A stretch of DNA of 64,000 nt from Flexibacter flexilis DSM 6793 (GTDB lineage: Bacteria > Bacteroidota > Bacteroidia > Cytophagales > Flexibacteraceae), in contig NZ_FOLE01000005.1 in NCBI RefSeq assembly GCF_900112255.1, positions 124,001 to 188,000 on the forward strand, given 5' to 3'. The position numbers and the translations under genes were made by a program. Shown here in pieces: positions 55,214 through 63,127 of this stretch. The notes below the pieces were generated by a model, which ran no database searches, was not told the origin of the DNA, and saw nothing but the letters and a program-made list of their open reading frames with translations. How positions within the stretch are numbered: the stretch's first letter is position 1; each line of letters opens with the position of its first letter.

Positions 55214-56614
55214 ATGAAACGAATATTATCCATTATATTGAGCTTAGGCATTTCAATCCTTTCGTATTCCCAAGAAATTGCTCCAACTATAAAAGGGAAA
55301 GTGAAAATTTCTATAAATGAAGGGACTTTTGATTGTGATTTAACTATTAGTAATATTCCTAAAATTAAAGACTATTTAATTCGATTAAATTCAGGAATGA
55401 ATTTACTGCATATTAAAAGTAAAAAGCCGAACGAATTTATTTTAGTATTCAATAAATCAGACAAAGATTCAACTTCAACGGGAGAAAGTTCTGCCTATTA
55501 TTTCGCAGACAATACTGGAAAAGGAAAGTTTTTACCACATGAATTACAATTTAGATATGTTGGCAAATTTCCAATTGCAAATGACACTATTGAAAATTAT
55601 TCAAGACAAGATTGGAAAGGAAATATTGCATTTAATGGATTTTCTGTAAGAACAGATGGCTCACAAAGTGCATGGTATCCATATATTTACGATGCAGAAA
55701 AAGACATTTCGTATGAAAAAATGTATTATGATATTGACTTTGAATGCGTTGATTGCGCTACCATTTATATCAATGGAAATAAACCTGTAAAAAGCCCAAA
55801 AACTATATTAAAGAGTGAACAACCTTATGAACTAACATTATTTTGTGGTAAATATGATTATGTAGATAACGGTGATTTAATTCTGTTAAACCCTAAATTT
55901 TCAAAACAAGACATTCAAGATTTTTCAAACACAATATCTCAGTTTAAGCAGTTTTACGAAAATAAAATAAAAGTAAAATTCACAGAACCGCCAATTTTTG
56001 TAAATACAACACCAACTTCCAAAAATAATGGTTGGTTATTTGTTTCATATCCAACAATTATGGGAATTGGTTGGGGAAATGATGGTTTAGGAGCACTTTT
56101 TGAAAAAGAAAATCAAAAATGGTATAAACAATTTATCGCGCACGAACTTGGACACTACTATTTTGGTACTTACAAAGTTTCAAATTCAGAACTTGGCGAT
56201 ATGATTTCGGAAGGATTTGCCGAATATTTATCCCTAAAACTGACTGAAGAAATTTTAGGTAAAGAATTATATAACAAAAAATTAGAAGAAAAATTTAAAA
56301 ATTTACAAGACTTCAAAACCTTACCCATTTCCAAAATAAAATCAATAAAAGTCATTGAAGATAGACAGACTTTTGTTTATGATTATGCTCCAATAGTTTT
56401 TATTGCAATTGAAAAAGAAATTGGAAATAAAAAAATGTGGGCTTGGATTAATAAAATCCTTAATACAAATACTAATTTTACAAACTATGATTTTTTAGTT
56501 TCGACATTGAGAAACACTTTAAATAATGAAAAGAAAATTCAGCAAATTATAGCCGAATATTTCGACAATGACAATTCTACTGAAAATGCTATAAAAAAAT
56601 CAAAAAACAAATAA
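55214..56614 (+). CDS. Secreted M1-like (gluzincin) metallopeptidase
   Basis: 466-aa zinc peptidase. Signal peptide MKRILSIILSLGISILSYSQ. The zinc site is complete: HELGH (His 310, Glu 311, His 314), then exactly 18 residues, then Glu 333 in ISEGFAEY, the HExxH-x18-E spacing of the M1 clan. The exopeptidase motif GAMEN is not seen; GIGWGNDG (about 290) occupies that place, so aminopeptidase specificity is doubtful. No T9SS sorting domain, so probably periplasmic. I start it at ATG 55214; the frame runs 45 codons further upstream across the repeat. Very AT-rich, framed by a 14-bp inverted repeat: probable horizontal import. Confidence 0.82.
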   Translation: MKRILSIILSLGISILSYSQEIAPTIKGKVKISINEGTFDCDLTISNIPKIKDYLIRLNSGMNLLHIKSKKPNEFILVFNKSDKDSTSTGESSAYYFADNTGKGKFLPHELQFRYVGKFPIANDTIENYSRQDWKGNIAFNGFSVRTDGSQSAWYPYIYDAEKDISYEKMYYDIDFECVDCATIYINGNKPVKSPKTILKSEQPYELTLFCGKYDYVDNGDLILLNPKFSKQDIQDFSNTISQFKQFYENKIKVKFTEPPIFVNTTPTSKNNGWLFVSYPTIMGIGWGNDGLGALFEKENQKWYKQFIAHELGHYYFGTYKVSNSELGDMISEGFAEYLSLKLTEEILGKELYNKKLEEKFKNLQDFKTLPISKIKSIKVIEDRQTFVYDYAPIVFIAIEKEIGNKKMWAWINKILNTNTNFTNYDFLVSTLRNTLNNEKKIQQIIAEYFDNDNSTENAIKKSKNK

Positions 56615-56628
56615 AAATTGCCGCCAAC
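56615..56628 (-). repeat. Inverted end repeat of the peptidase element, right copy
   Basis: AAATTGCCGCCAAC begins directly after the peptidase stop codon. The following 80 bp contain short complementary tracts (GGCAGGCTGATGTGCGG, CACAGAACTTTGTGC) that could fold. Confidence 0.65.
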
Positions 56629-56764
56629 AAGGTATTCATGAAAGGCAGGCTGATGTGCGGCACAGAACTTTGTGCTCTAAAGCCCATAGCGACCCAAAAC
56701 AACGCTTAACAACCAACCTTTTACACAAAAACATAAAATACACGAAGCCCACCAAATACTTTTT

Positions 56765-56797
56765 TTTGTTAAAAACCGTTTTCATTCACTACTTTAG
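56765..56797 (+). promoter_or_regulatory. Promoter of porT
   Basis: TTTG (56765-56768), 21 bases, TACTTTAG (56790-56797, one mismatch to TAnnTTTG). Transcription would start near 56804, just before the in-frame ATG at 56806, which favours the downstream GTG at 56866 as translation start. Confidence 0.45.
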
Positions 56798-56865
56798 CGT
56801 TTTGGTTGCGAAACCAAGCACAAGAACAGGTTTATAGGATTTTACTTATCACTACTAATAATATC

Positions 56866-57645
56866 GTGCGTAAATTTTGGAGAAATTCGTGTATTTTGTT
56901 AGCCGCTTGCTTGCTAACAGTGGCCGCACAAGCTCAAAACAAATCGGAGGAGAAGCAAAAAAGAAAACACAAAAGCTATGGCGCAGGCCGTAAAGGCAAC
57001 AATTTGCCCAATTATGACTTAAAGCCGCTGCATTACGGCTTTTTTGTGGCTATCAATAACACTTCGCTTAATGTAAAACACTCGCCTTATTTCATTGACC
57101 AACTCAACAACACCAAATTGCCAGACGATTCGGTGATGTTGGGCATCGAACCCCGCAAATTCATGGGTTTTACGACGGGCTTTATTCTGAACGTGCGTTT
57201 GCACGACCAATTTGACTTCCGTTTGCTGCCGACGGTTTCATTTTACCAACGCCAAATCGATTTTAGATTCAGAGACGGCCACGAAGCGGCACACCTGAAC
57301 CAGTCCACGTATAGTTACATGGAATTTCCGTTGTTGGTCAAATACAAATCCGTGCGTCGCGGCAACACGCGTATGTACATCATCGGCGGCATCAAACCAG
57401 CCTTTGAGATTGGCGTAAAACGCGAAGAGCTTGACCCAACGGCCTTTATGCGTACTACTTCTTCGGATTTTTCGCTGGAATATGGCTTCGGATTTGATTT
57501 GTACTATCCGATGTTTAAATTTTCGCCCGAAATTCGTTTCTCGCATGGCATGCAAGACATCAAGGAGCAAGACAGCAATATGTATTCACGCAGCGTGAAC
57601 AAACTCACGACGCATGCGGTAACCTTCTACCTCAATTTTGAATAA
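56866..57645 (+). CDS. porT: T9SS outer membrane protein PorT
   Basis: Outer-membrane beta-barrel component linked to the type IX secretion system, 259 aa from GTG 56866. The N-terminus is a signal peptide (FWRNSCILLAACLLTVAAQA). Strand motifs typical of PorT follow: LRLLP-type FDFRLLPTVSFYQR near 130, YSYMEFPLLVKYKSVRRGN near 160, MYIIGGIKPAFEIGVKRE near 182, and YGFGFDLYYPMFKFSPEIRFSHGM near 215, ending VTFYLNFE. It supports secretion of the three sorting-domain proteins in this window. The 5' end is uncertain (ATG 56806 alternative). Confidence 0.87.
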   Translation: MRKFWRNSCILLAACLLTVAAQAQNKSEEKQKRKHKSYGAGRKGNNLPNYDLKPLHYGFFVAINNTSLNVKHSPYFIDQLNNTKLPDDSVMLGIEPRKFMGFTTGFILNVRLHDQFDFRLLPTVSFYQRQIDFRFRDGHEAAHLNQSTYSYMEFPLLVKYKSVRRGNTRMYIIGGIKPAFEIGVKREELDPTAFMRTTSSDFSLEYGFGFDLYYPMFKFSPEIRFSHGMQDIKEQDSNMYSRSVNKLTTHAVTFYLNFE

Positions 57646-57659
57646 AAATATTTAGTGCC

Positions 57660-57713
57660 AAAACAAAAATCCTTCTTACGGCCAGCAGCTATAAGAAGGA
57701 TTTTTGTTTTAGG
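57660..57713. terminator. Bidirectional terminator, porT / ndk
   Basis: AAAACAAAAATCCTTCTT, a loop of about 15 nt, AAGAAGGATTTTTGTTTT: an 18-bp stem between convergent genes. Confidence 0.85.
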
Positions 57714-57734
57714 AAAAACCTAAAAGTCAGCGGA

Positions 57735-58157
57735 TTAGCTTACGCGCTCCAAGCCTGAGAAAAAGAAGCTACCTTCGATTTCGGCATTTTCGTCTGAGTC
57801 AGAACCGTGTACGGCGTTGGCTTCGATAGATTTCGCGAAACGTTTACGGATAGTTCCTTCTTCAGCGTTTGCAGGGTTGGTAGCACCGATAAGTTTGCGG
57901 AAATCTGACACTGCGTTGTCTTTTTCAAGAATCATCGCCACGATTGGGCCAGACGACATATAAGCACACAAATCTTTGTAGAAAGGACGCTCATTGTGTA
58001 CTTTGTAGAATTTGCCAGCCGCCTCAGCAGAAAGACGAGTTAATTTCATAGCTACGATTTTGAAGCCAGCCGCTTCAATCATTTGAGTAATCGCGCCTGT
58101 GTTACCGTCGCCGAAAGCGTCGGGCTTTACCATGGTGAATGTTCTGTTGGTTGCCAT
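57735..58157 (-). CDS. ndk: Nucleoside diphosphate kinase
   Basis: Transfers the gamma-phosphate from NTPs to NDPs through a phosphohistidine; 140 aa, cytoplasmic. The signature is [20 protein letters not shown] with the catalytic His near residue 118. The N-terminal [27 protein letters not shown] and the Kpn-loop region [19 protein letters not shown] are typical. The minus strand carries TAACTTTG (58222-58215), a -7-like element, 58 bp upstream. Confidence 0.96.
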   Translation of the reverse strand: MATNRTFTMVKPDAFGDGNTGAITQMIEAAGFKIVAMKLTRLSAEAAGKFYKVHNERPFYKDLCAYMSSGPIVAMILEKDNAVSDFRKLIGATNPANAEEGTIRKRFAKSIEANAVHGSDSDENAEIEGSFFFSGLERVS

Positions 58158-58214
58158 CTTATTGAATCAAAAAAATATTTAATTAGAAATATCTTAGTGG
58201 ATATTACCACAGTG

Positions 58215-58222
58215 CAAAGTTA
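58215..58222 (-). promoter_or_regulatory. Possible -7 element of ndk
   Basis: TAACTTTG on the minus strand matches TAnnTTTG; the paired TTTG is not evident. Confidence 0.4.
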
Positions 58223-58505
58223 TGGAAATTCGGCTGTTTGACACTATGTCTCCCAATAAAATTGCGTTTTTTTGAAAAAAATTGCATAAAAACATTGCTT
58301 AGTATAAAGCACAATGATGCTCCCCCAAAAGCTATTAGCCAACAAACACAATATTAAAACCACCTAATGTACAAGGCTTAAATTTTTGATTGCTTTTTTT
58401 CAAAGAACGCAACGCAAATGCAAAACGCTTTTTATAACTTTGTAGTTACGTTTAATTTTTAGCACTAATACATTTTAGGCCATCAATCTTAATTCGACCA
58501 AAAAA
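58223..58505. other. Rest of the ndk-lacI divergent region
   Basis: Part of the 348-bp gap between the divergent genes. TAACTTTG at 58435-58442 on the plus strand is a candidate -7 element for the LacI gene, with a leader of about 55 nt. No reading frame or repeat seen. Confidence 0.4.
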
Positions 58506-59528
58506 ATGAAAGATCCCATCACTATTAAAGATATAGCTCGCGAACTAAACATTTCACCTTCTACCGTTTCGCGTGCACTGAAGAATAATCCGCAAATAAG
58601 TAAAGCAACCATTGAACAAGTGCAGGCCTTAGCCGAACGCCTCGACTACCGCCCGAACACCATAGCCCAGAGCCTGCGCCAAAGCCGCACGTTTACCATT
58701 GGTGTCATTGTACCAGAAATTGCACATCACTTTTTTGCTGATGCCATTAGCGGGATAGAAGACATTGCCTACAAAGCGGGCTATAACGTAATTGTATGCC
58801 AGTCCAACGAAAGCTACGAACGCGAAGTAGTCAATACCAAAACACTTCTTTCCAGCAAAGTAGATGGCATTTTGGTTTCAGTATCAAAGCAAACTTCTCA
58901 AACAGAACACTTTAACGTACTAAAACGTCGCGAAGTACCTTTGGTCTTTTTTGACCGCGTTTGCGAAGAAATTGAGGCCAGCAAAGTAATTTTTGACGAT
59001 TACGAAGCAGCTTTTGCCACTGTCGAGCATCTTATCGAAATGGGCTATAAACGCATTGCCCACATCGGAGGCCCAGCCCCACTCCTTTTGAGTCAGTTGC
59101 GCCATTCGGGTTATGTGGCCGCGCTCAAAAAACATGGTTTGCCTGTGGTAGAAGAATGGACCATACAACAAGGTTTTAACATCGAAGATGGTAAAGAAGC
59201 GGCTCTGCAATTATTGGCCGACCCAGCCAACCGCCCAGACGCTATTTTTGGTGTCAATGACTTGGTTGCCATTGGTGCCATGCTCGAAATCAAGAAAGCG
59301 GGCTTGCATATTCCAAACGAAATAGGCGTGGCGGGCTTCTGCGACGAACCTATCGCAGAAGTAATCGAGCCTGCACTTACCTCTTTCGTACAGCCAAGTT
59401 TTGAAATTGGTCGCACGGCTGCACGCTTGCTCATCAATCAAATAGAGTCGCCCGACAATTTCGAACCTAAAACAGAACTAATCAGCGACCATTTGAAAGT
59501 ACGTGCCTCTACGCTTCGTAATCGCTAA
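58506..59528 (+). CDS. LacI-family transcriptional regulator
   Basis: 340-aa repressor-type regulator. The N-terminal helix-turn-helix and hinge (TIKDIARELNISPSTVSRALKNNPQIS, then LDYRPNTIAQSLR) are classical. The periplasmic-binding-like sugar domain follows from about residue 62 (TIGVIVPEIAHHFFADAISGIE) and ends at about 338. Such proteins usually sense a sugar or its phosphate and control nearby or remote carbohydrate genes; no sugar operon is adjacent, so the target is unknown. Confidence 0.94.
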   Translation: MKDPITIKDIARELNISPSTVSRALKNNPQISKATIEQVQALAERLDYRPNTIAQSLRQSRTFTIGVIVPEIAHHFFADAISGIEDIAYKAGYNVIVCQSNESYEREVVNTKTLLSSKVDGILVSVSKQTSQTEHFNVLKRREVPLVFFDRVCEEIEASKVIFDDYEAAFATVEHLIEMGYKRIAHIGGPAPLLLSQLRHSGYVAALKKHGLPVVEEWTIQQGFNIEDGKEAALQLLADPANRPDAIFGVNDLVAIGAMLEIKKAGLHIPNEIGVAGFCDEPIAEVIEPALTSFVQPSFEIGRTAARLLINQIESPDNFEPKTELISDHLKVRASTLRNR

Positions 59529-59544
59529 TCTTCTACTGATATAA

Positions 59545-59597
59545 AAGCGAAAACCCCACCTTTACTAACAATCAGAAGGTGGGGTTTTCACTTTTTT
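59545..59597 (+). terminator. Terminator after the LacI gene
   Basis: AAAAGCGAAAACCCCACCTT, a 13-nt loop, AAGGTGGGGTTTTCACTTTTT: a stem of about 19 bp. Confidence 0.85.
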
Positions 59598-59716
59598 GAA
59601 CTAAAGTCTTATCCCTCCAAACATCAGGTCTAATTTTATATGGTTTAGCATAAACAAATGCGCCTTCTGTATACCTTTGCCTCCAAATTCAATTAGTTTA
59701 CTATTCTAAAAATATA

Positions 59717-60160
59717 ATGGAAAGAATCCTTTGGATAATATTGGCTTTCGTGGCAGGTGCTTTTTTGCCAATACAGGCCAGCATGAACGGCAAAATGGCC
59801 AAAGCTGGCGGCAGTCCCGTTCACGCGTCTATGATTTCGTTTGCGGTGGGCGTTTGTACGCTTATTTTGTACATTTTGTTTACCTCCCAAAATGTTTCGT
59901 GGAAAGGATTAAAAGAAGCACCTTCTTACGCTTGGGCGGGCGGTTTGCTGGGCGCGTTTTATGTAACGGTCATCGTTTTGGTTTTTCCGCGCATCGGTCC
60001 GGGGCTTACGTTTGGTTTGGTGGTGGCGGGGCAACTGTTGCTTTCCTTGCTCATGGAACATTTTCAAATCATGGGTACGCCATTCCAGCCCATCAGTCTT
60101 GGGCGCATACTCGGGATGTTGCTTATCATTGGCGGCGTAATTGTGATGAAACGATTCTAA
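59717..60160 (+). CDS. DMT-family transporter, DUF606/YdcZ-like
   Basis: 147-aa inner-membrane protein with five hydrophobic segments. It matches DUF606 (DMT superfamily): AFVAGAFLPIQASMNGKMAK near 12-31, SYAWAGGLLGAFYVTVIVLVFPRIGPGLTFGLVVAGQLLLSLLMEHF near 67-113 and a C-terminal ILGMLLIIGGVIVMKRF. Single DUF606 domains probably dimerise. Substrate unknown. It is separated from the LacI gene by a terminator, so not its operon partner. Confidence 0.85.
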   Translation: MERILWIILAFVAGAFLPIQASMNGKMAKAGGSPVHASMISFAVGVCTLILYILFTSQNVSWKGLKEAPSYAWAGGLLGAFYVTVIVLVFPRIGPGLTFGLVVAGQLLLSLLMEHFQIMGTPFQPISLGRILGMLLIIGGVIVMKRF

Positions 60161-60179
60161 ATCAATATTTTAACACCAC

Positions 60180-60216
60180 AAAAAAAGCCACTTACAAACG
60201 TAGGTGGCTTTTTTTA
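60180..60216. terminator. Bidirectional terminator, DMT transporter / ADH
   Basis: AAAAAAAGCCACTTAC-AAAC-GTAGGTGGCTTTTTTT between two convergent genes. Confidence 0.88.
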
Positions 60217-60253
60217 TTCGCTATATTTTTTAATTACCTAAACAGGAATAACA

Positions 60254-61438
60254 CTAAAATGAAGATGCATCTATCACATATCTGTAACGCGCTTGTTTGT
60301 TCAATACTTTTGTCCAAGCGTCGTTTATTTCGTTGGCTTTAATCACCTGAATTTGAGGCAATACGTTGTTGTCAGCGCAATAGTGTATCACTTCTTGCGT
60401 CTCTGGAATGCCGCCAATCAGGGAGGCGTTGAAGTTTACGCGCGACATCGCCAAACCAATGTTACTAAGATTAAGCTGGAAGCCTACGGGCATTCCCACT
60501 TGCGTAAAATGCCCGTAAGGTTTCACGGTAGAAGCATACGCGGCTACATCAAATTGCGCGGGAATCGTGGAAATCATATAATCCAACTTGGCTTTGTACG
60601 GAGTTAATTTGGCAAGATTATCTACCACAACGACTTCTTTCGCGCCCCACGCCAAAATATCTTTCACTTTGTCGGCTGAGGTCGTGAACGCATAAACTTC
60701 CGCCCCTTTGGAAACAGCAAGTTTTACGGCCAAATGCCCCAAACCGCCCACGCCCGCAACGCCCACTTTGTCGCCTACCTTAAAGTTGGCTTGCATGAGC
60801 GGCGAGTACGTCGTGATGCCTGCACAAAGCAACGGCGCGGCTTCTTGGAAACTGATATGCGCAGGAATATGTACGGCAAAATGGTCTCTTACCACAATGT
60901 TATTGGAATATCCGCCTTGCGTAATGCCTGTTGGGGCGGTTTTGTCGGGGTTGCCATAGGTAAAAAGTGTTTGGCCTTTTTCGCAATAATGCTCTTCGCC
61001 GTGCTTGCAACTGTCGCATTGCATACAGCTATCCACCATGCAGCCCACGCCCGCACGGTCGCCTACCTTGAATTTCGTAACGTTTTTTCCGACTGCCGAC
61101 ACCACGCCCACAATCTCGTGGCCTGGCACTTGCGGGTATTGTTGCGGCCCCCAATCGCCTTTCATTTGGTGAATGTCCGAATGGCAAATGCTGGCGTATT
61201 TGATGTCTATCAAAATGTCGTTGTCGCCTACGGGACGGCGTTCGAATTCCCAAGCACTCAGTTTGCCCGAATTGTCTTTGGCGGCGTAGCCTCTTGATTT
61301 GATGTTTTTGCTCATAGTCAATTCGTTATTTTGTGAAAAAAGTTGTAGAGGACTGGCCAGCATCGCACCTGCGCCAACCAGTGCCGTTTGTTGAATAAAT
61401 TTGCGCCGAGACGACGCGTTGTTTTTTTCTTCTGCCAT
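60254..61438 (-). CDS. Tat-exported zinc-dependent alcohol dehydrogenase
   Basis: Medium-chain NAD(P)-dependent dehydrogenase, 394 aa, CAD/YahK-like (aldehyde reductase group). It carries an N-terminal twin-arginine signal: SSRRKFIQQTALVGAGAML. Catalytic zinc ligands are in ASICHSDIHQ (Cys about 82) and PGHEIVG near 106; the structural zinc cysteines are in DSCMQCDSCKHGEEHYC near 138-152; the Rossmann loop is GVAGVGGLGHLAVK near 228. It is the last gene of a four-gene minus-strand operon. A Tat signal on this normally cytoplasmic enzyme class is uncommon; a tatC gene is present in the window. Confidence 0.9.
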   Translation of the reverse strand: MAEEKNNASSRRKFIQQTALVGAGAMLASPLQLFSQNNELTMSKNIKSRGYAAKDNSGKLSAWEFERRPVGDNDILIDIKYASICHSDIHQMKGDWGPQQYPQVPGHEIVGVVSAVGKNVTKFKVGDRAGVGCMVDSCMQCDSCKHGEEHYCEKGQTLFTYGNPDKTAPTGITQGGYSNNIVVRDHFAVHIPAHISFQEAAPLLCAGITTYSPLMQANFKVGDKVGVAGVGGLGHLAVKLAVSKGAEVYAFTTSADKVKDILAWGAKEVVVVDNLAKLTPYKAKLDYMISTIPAQFDVAAYASTVKPYGHFTQVGMPVGFQLNLSNIGLAMSRVNFNASLIGGIPETQEVIHYCADNNVLPQIQVIKANEINDAWTKVLNKQARYRYVIDASSF

Positions 61439-61462
61439 AATAGTTGTATGAAAAGGGATTAG

Positions 61463-61855
61463 TTAAGATGCTATCGGAATGATGCGAATGGTAGCTTCAT
61501 TGGCGCGGCCACTGATCATGGGCGGCAAATACGGGCTACCACTATATTTTTGTTTGTATGCCTCATTTATCCTGTCGTTGAGAGACGAATCCGCGACAGG
61601 CTCAAACGCTACATTTTTAACCATTTGGGCTGCATGAATACGGCCTGCTTTCTGCGCAATGGCGGCCTGATACCAACGACTATTTTTGCCATGATAGGCC
61701 CGTACATACAACTGACCTTCGACGGCTACGGCCCAAATCCAAGTAGGTGTGCCATAAGAAACACCATCGGTTCGGAAAGGTGATATTTTCAAATCATCGG
61801 CTTGGATGATGGCTGCCAATTCTTCTGCTGAAAATAATAAATTGCTGGTTATCAT
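61463..61855 (-). CDS. DUF2255 family protein
   Basis: 130-aa cytoplasmic protein. It has the DUF2255 pattern LKISPFRTDGVSYGTPTWIWAV near 22 and YVRAYHGKNSRWYQAAIAQKAGRIHA near 52, features reminiscent of flavin- or nitroreductase-like split barrels. It sits 24 bp before the alcohol dehydrogenase gene and 22 bp after the cyclophilin-like gene. DUF2255 proteins often accompany oxidoreductases under AraC control; function unproven. Confidence 0.78.
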   Translation of the reverse strand: MITSNLLFSAEELAAIIQADDLKISPFRTDGVSYGTPTWIWAVAVEGQLYVRAYHGKNSRWYQAAIAQKAGRIHAAQMVKNVAFEPVADSSLNDRINEAYKQKYSGSPYLPPMISGRANEATIRIIPIAS

Positions 61856-61877
61856 TTTTTTATATAAAAGTAATTAC

Positions 61878-62366
61878 TTATTTGTCTAATTCAAATGTTA
61901 CGGTTATCGTGTCTTTGCCTTCAAAAATAGAGAGGCCTGACACGATTTTTCCCAACGAAATCAAGCCGTTGGAATAGCCAAAATCTTTATAAAACAAGGC
62001 TATATTTCCCCATGGCTCATAATACGTGAGGTCTCCAGCGGAAGGATCAAAACCAGAAGCCGCACTTTCAGAGGTAAGCGGCGAGGCCAAGACCACGATT
62101 TTTTCGGTTTTGTTGTAGTCTTCCATGTGTAAGGTAAGCGGAAGCCTTGCGGCAAAATCCCTGCTGGTGGGATTGTCGTACAAAACGGCAGTAGCTACCG
62201 CATTCCCGACCGTGATTTTAATTTTCATTTCATTGTTATTGGTCAAATGATTGCTGGGAAAGGCCGCAGAGTTATTTTCTTTGCAGGCCACAAGGCCGAA
62301 CAAAAACATTAATGCGTACCAAAGTCTTGCTTTGTAACGGAATAAATCATTTCGAAAGACGCTCAT
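61878..62366 (-). CDS. Cyclophilin-like lipoprotein
   Basis: 162-aa protein. A lipoprotein signal (YALMFLFGLVACKEN, lipobox Cys about 28) is followed by a cyclophilin-like beta-barrel domain (about 48-162: KIKITVGNAVATAVLYDNPTSRDFAARLPLTLHMEDY, EPWGNIALFYKDFGYSNGLISLGKIVSGL). It lacks the catalytic residues of true prolyl isomerases as far as can be seen; these domains are common beside flavodoxins and aldo-keto reductases. Its first 20 bp overlap the end of the acetyltransferase gene (62347-62366). Confidence 0.78.
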   Translation of the reverse strand: MSVFRNDLFRYKARLWYALMFLFGLVACKENNSAAFPSNHLTNNNEMKIKITVGNAVATAVLYDNPTSRDFAARLPLTLHMEDYNKTEKIVVLASPLTSESAASGFDPSAGDLTYYEPWGNIALFYKDFGYSNGLISLGKIVSGLSIFEGKDTITVTFELDK

Positions 62367-62934
62367 CTGATATGGTTTTTATGATTTTAGCGGGTATTCC
62401 CGCCACGACTACATTGTCTGGCACATCCTTAGATACCACAGCACCAGCTGCCACCACGGCATTTTCGCCCACCGTAACACCGCCCAATACAGTTGCACCT
62501 GCGCCAATCCATGCCCCTTTTTTGATGATAATTGGCGTAGAAATCGTGGCTTTACGGTCGGCGGGGTTTAATGGATGATTCGTGGTGATTAAATTCACTT
62601 TTGGCCCAATTAAAACATTGTCTTCCAGCGTAATGCCGCCTCTGTCCATAAACGTACAAGCGTGATTTACAAACACATTTTTTCCAATACGAATATTCTC
62701 TCCAAAATCAGTGTAAAATGGTGGAATTAGAAAAAACGCCTCATCTACTTTTTGGCCAATAAGCTCTTCAAACACTTGGTTGATTTGAGTTGCGTCATCA
62801 GTAACCAGTGTGTTTAATTTGGCTATTGTGCGCATCGCTTTTTTAATTACCTGCAACAATTCAGGATATTGAGCGTCGTCGAGCCGAATCATTTCCCCTA
62901 ATTTATCCCTTTCAAAAATGCTTTTATTACTCAT
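62347..62934 (-). CDS. Hexapeptide-repeat sugar O-acetyltransferase
   Basis: 195-aa left-handed beta-helix acetyltransferase of the maltose/galactoside O-acetyltransferase group; acetyl-CoA dependent, cytoplasmic. The N-terminal Mac domain is about 5-60. Hexapeptide repeats run from about 72 (FYTDFGENIRIGKNVFVNHACTFMD) with the catalytic His of TTNHPLNPADRK near 118 and GAWIGAGATVLGGVTVGENAVVAAGAVV near 140. First gene of the operon that ends with the Tat alcohol dehydrogenase. Acceptor sugar unknown. Confidence 0.88.
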   Translation of the reverse strand: MSNKSIFERDKLGEMIRLDDAQYPELLQVIKKAMRTIAKLNTLVTDDATQINQVFEELIGQKVDEAFFLIPPFYTDFGENIRIGKNVFVNHACTFMDRGGITLEDNVLIGPKVNLITTNHPLNPADRKATISTPIIIKKGAWIGAGATVLGGVTVGENAVVAAGAVVSKDVPDNVVVAGIPAKIIKTISDERLSK

Positions 62935-63064
62935 TGATATTCAAGCAAGTACTGGTTATGCTATTTCCTTTTTGAAAAGAAATAATGCGTTGATTTTCTA
63001 TATCACAAAGTTCTTTATTAACTGTTAGAGTACTTTTATACAGAATACAGTATTATTTACCAGT

Positions 63065-63095
63065 TTTACGGATTGTAATTATTAAGAAAATCCGT
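63065..63095. promoter_or_regulatory. Inverted repeat in the divergent promoter region
   Basis: ACGGATT-n14-AATCCGT (about 63068-63095) lies directly upstream of TACCTTTG (63101-63108), a -7-like element for the plus-strand AraC gene; a further TACGGA occurs just before the ATG. It could be the operator of this regulator. Confidence 0.4.
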
Positions 63096-63100
63096 ATTGC

Positions 63101-63108
63101 TACCTTTG
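63101..63108 (+). promoter_or_regulatory. Possible -7 element of the terminal AraC gene
   Basis: TACCTTTG matches TAnnTTTG, 19 bp before the ATG at 63128. The TTG at 63073 is further upstream than the standard spacing. Confidence 0.4.
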
Positions 63109-63127
63109 TGCTGTAACTAATACGGAC

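Noticed and set aside
55164-56628. Classical integron cassette with an attC site
   Set aside because: The ends GTTGGCG and CGCCAAC do not fit GTTRRRY/RYYYAAC, and no integron integrase is seen; the xerC gene at the left end is a housekeeping-type recombinase. Kept only as a cassette-like finding.
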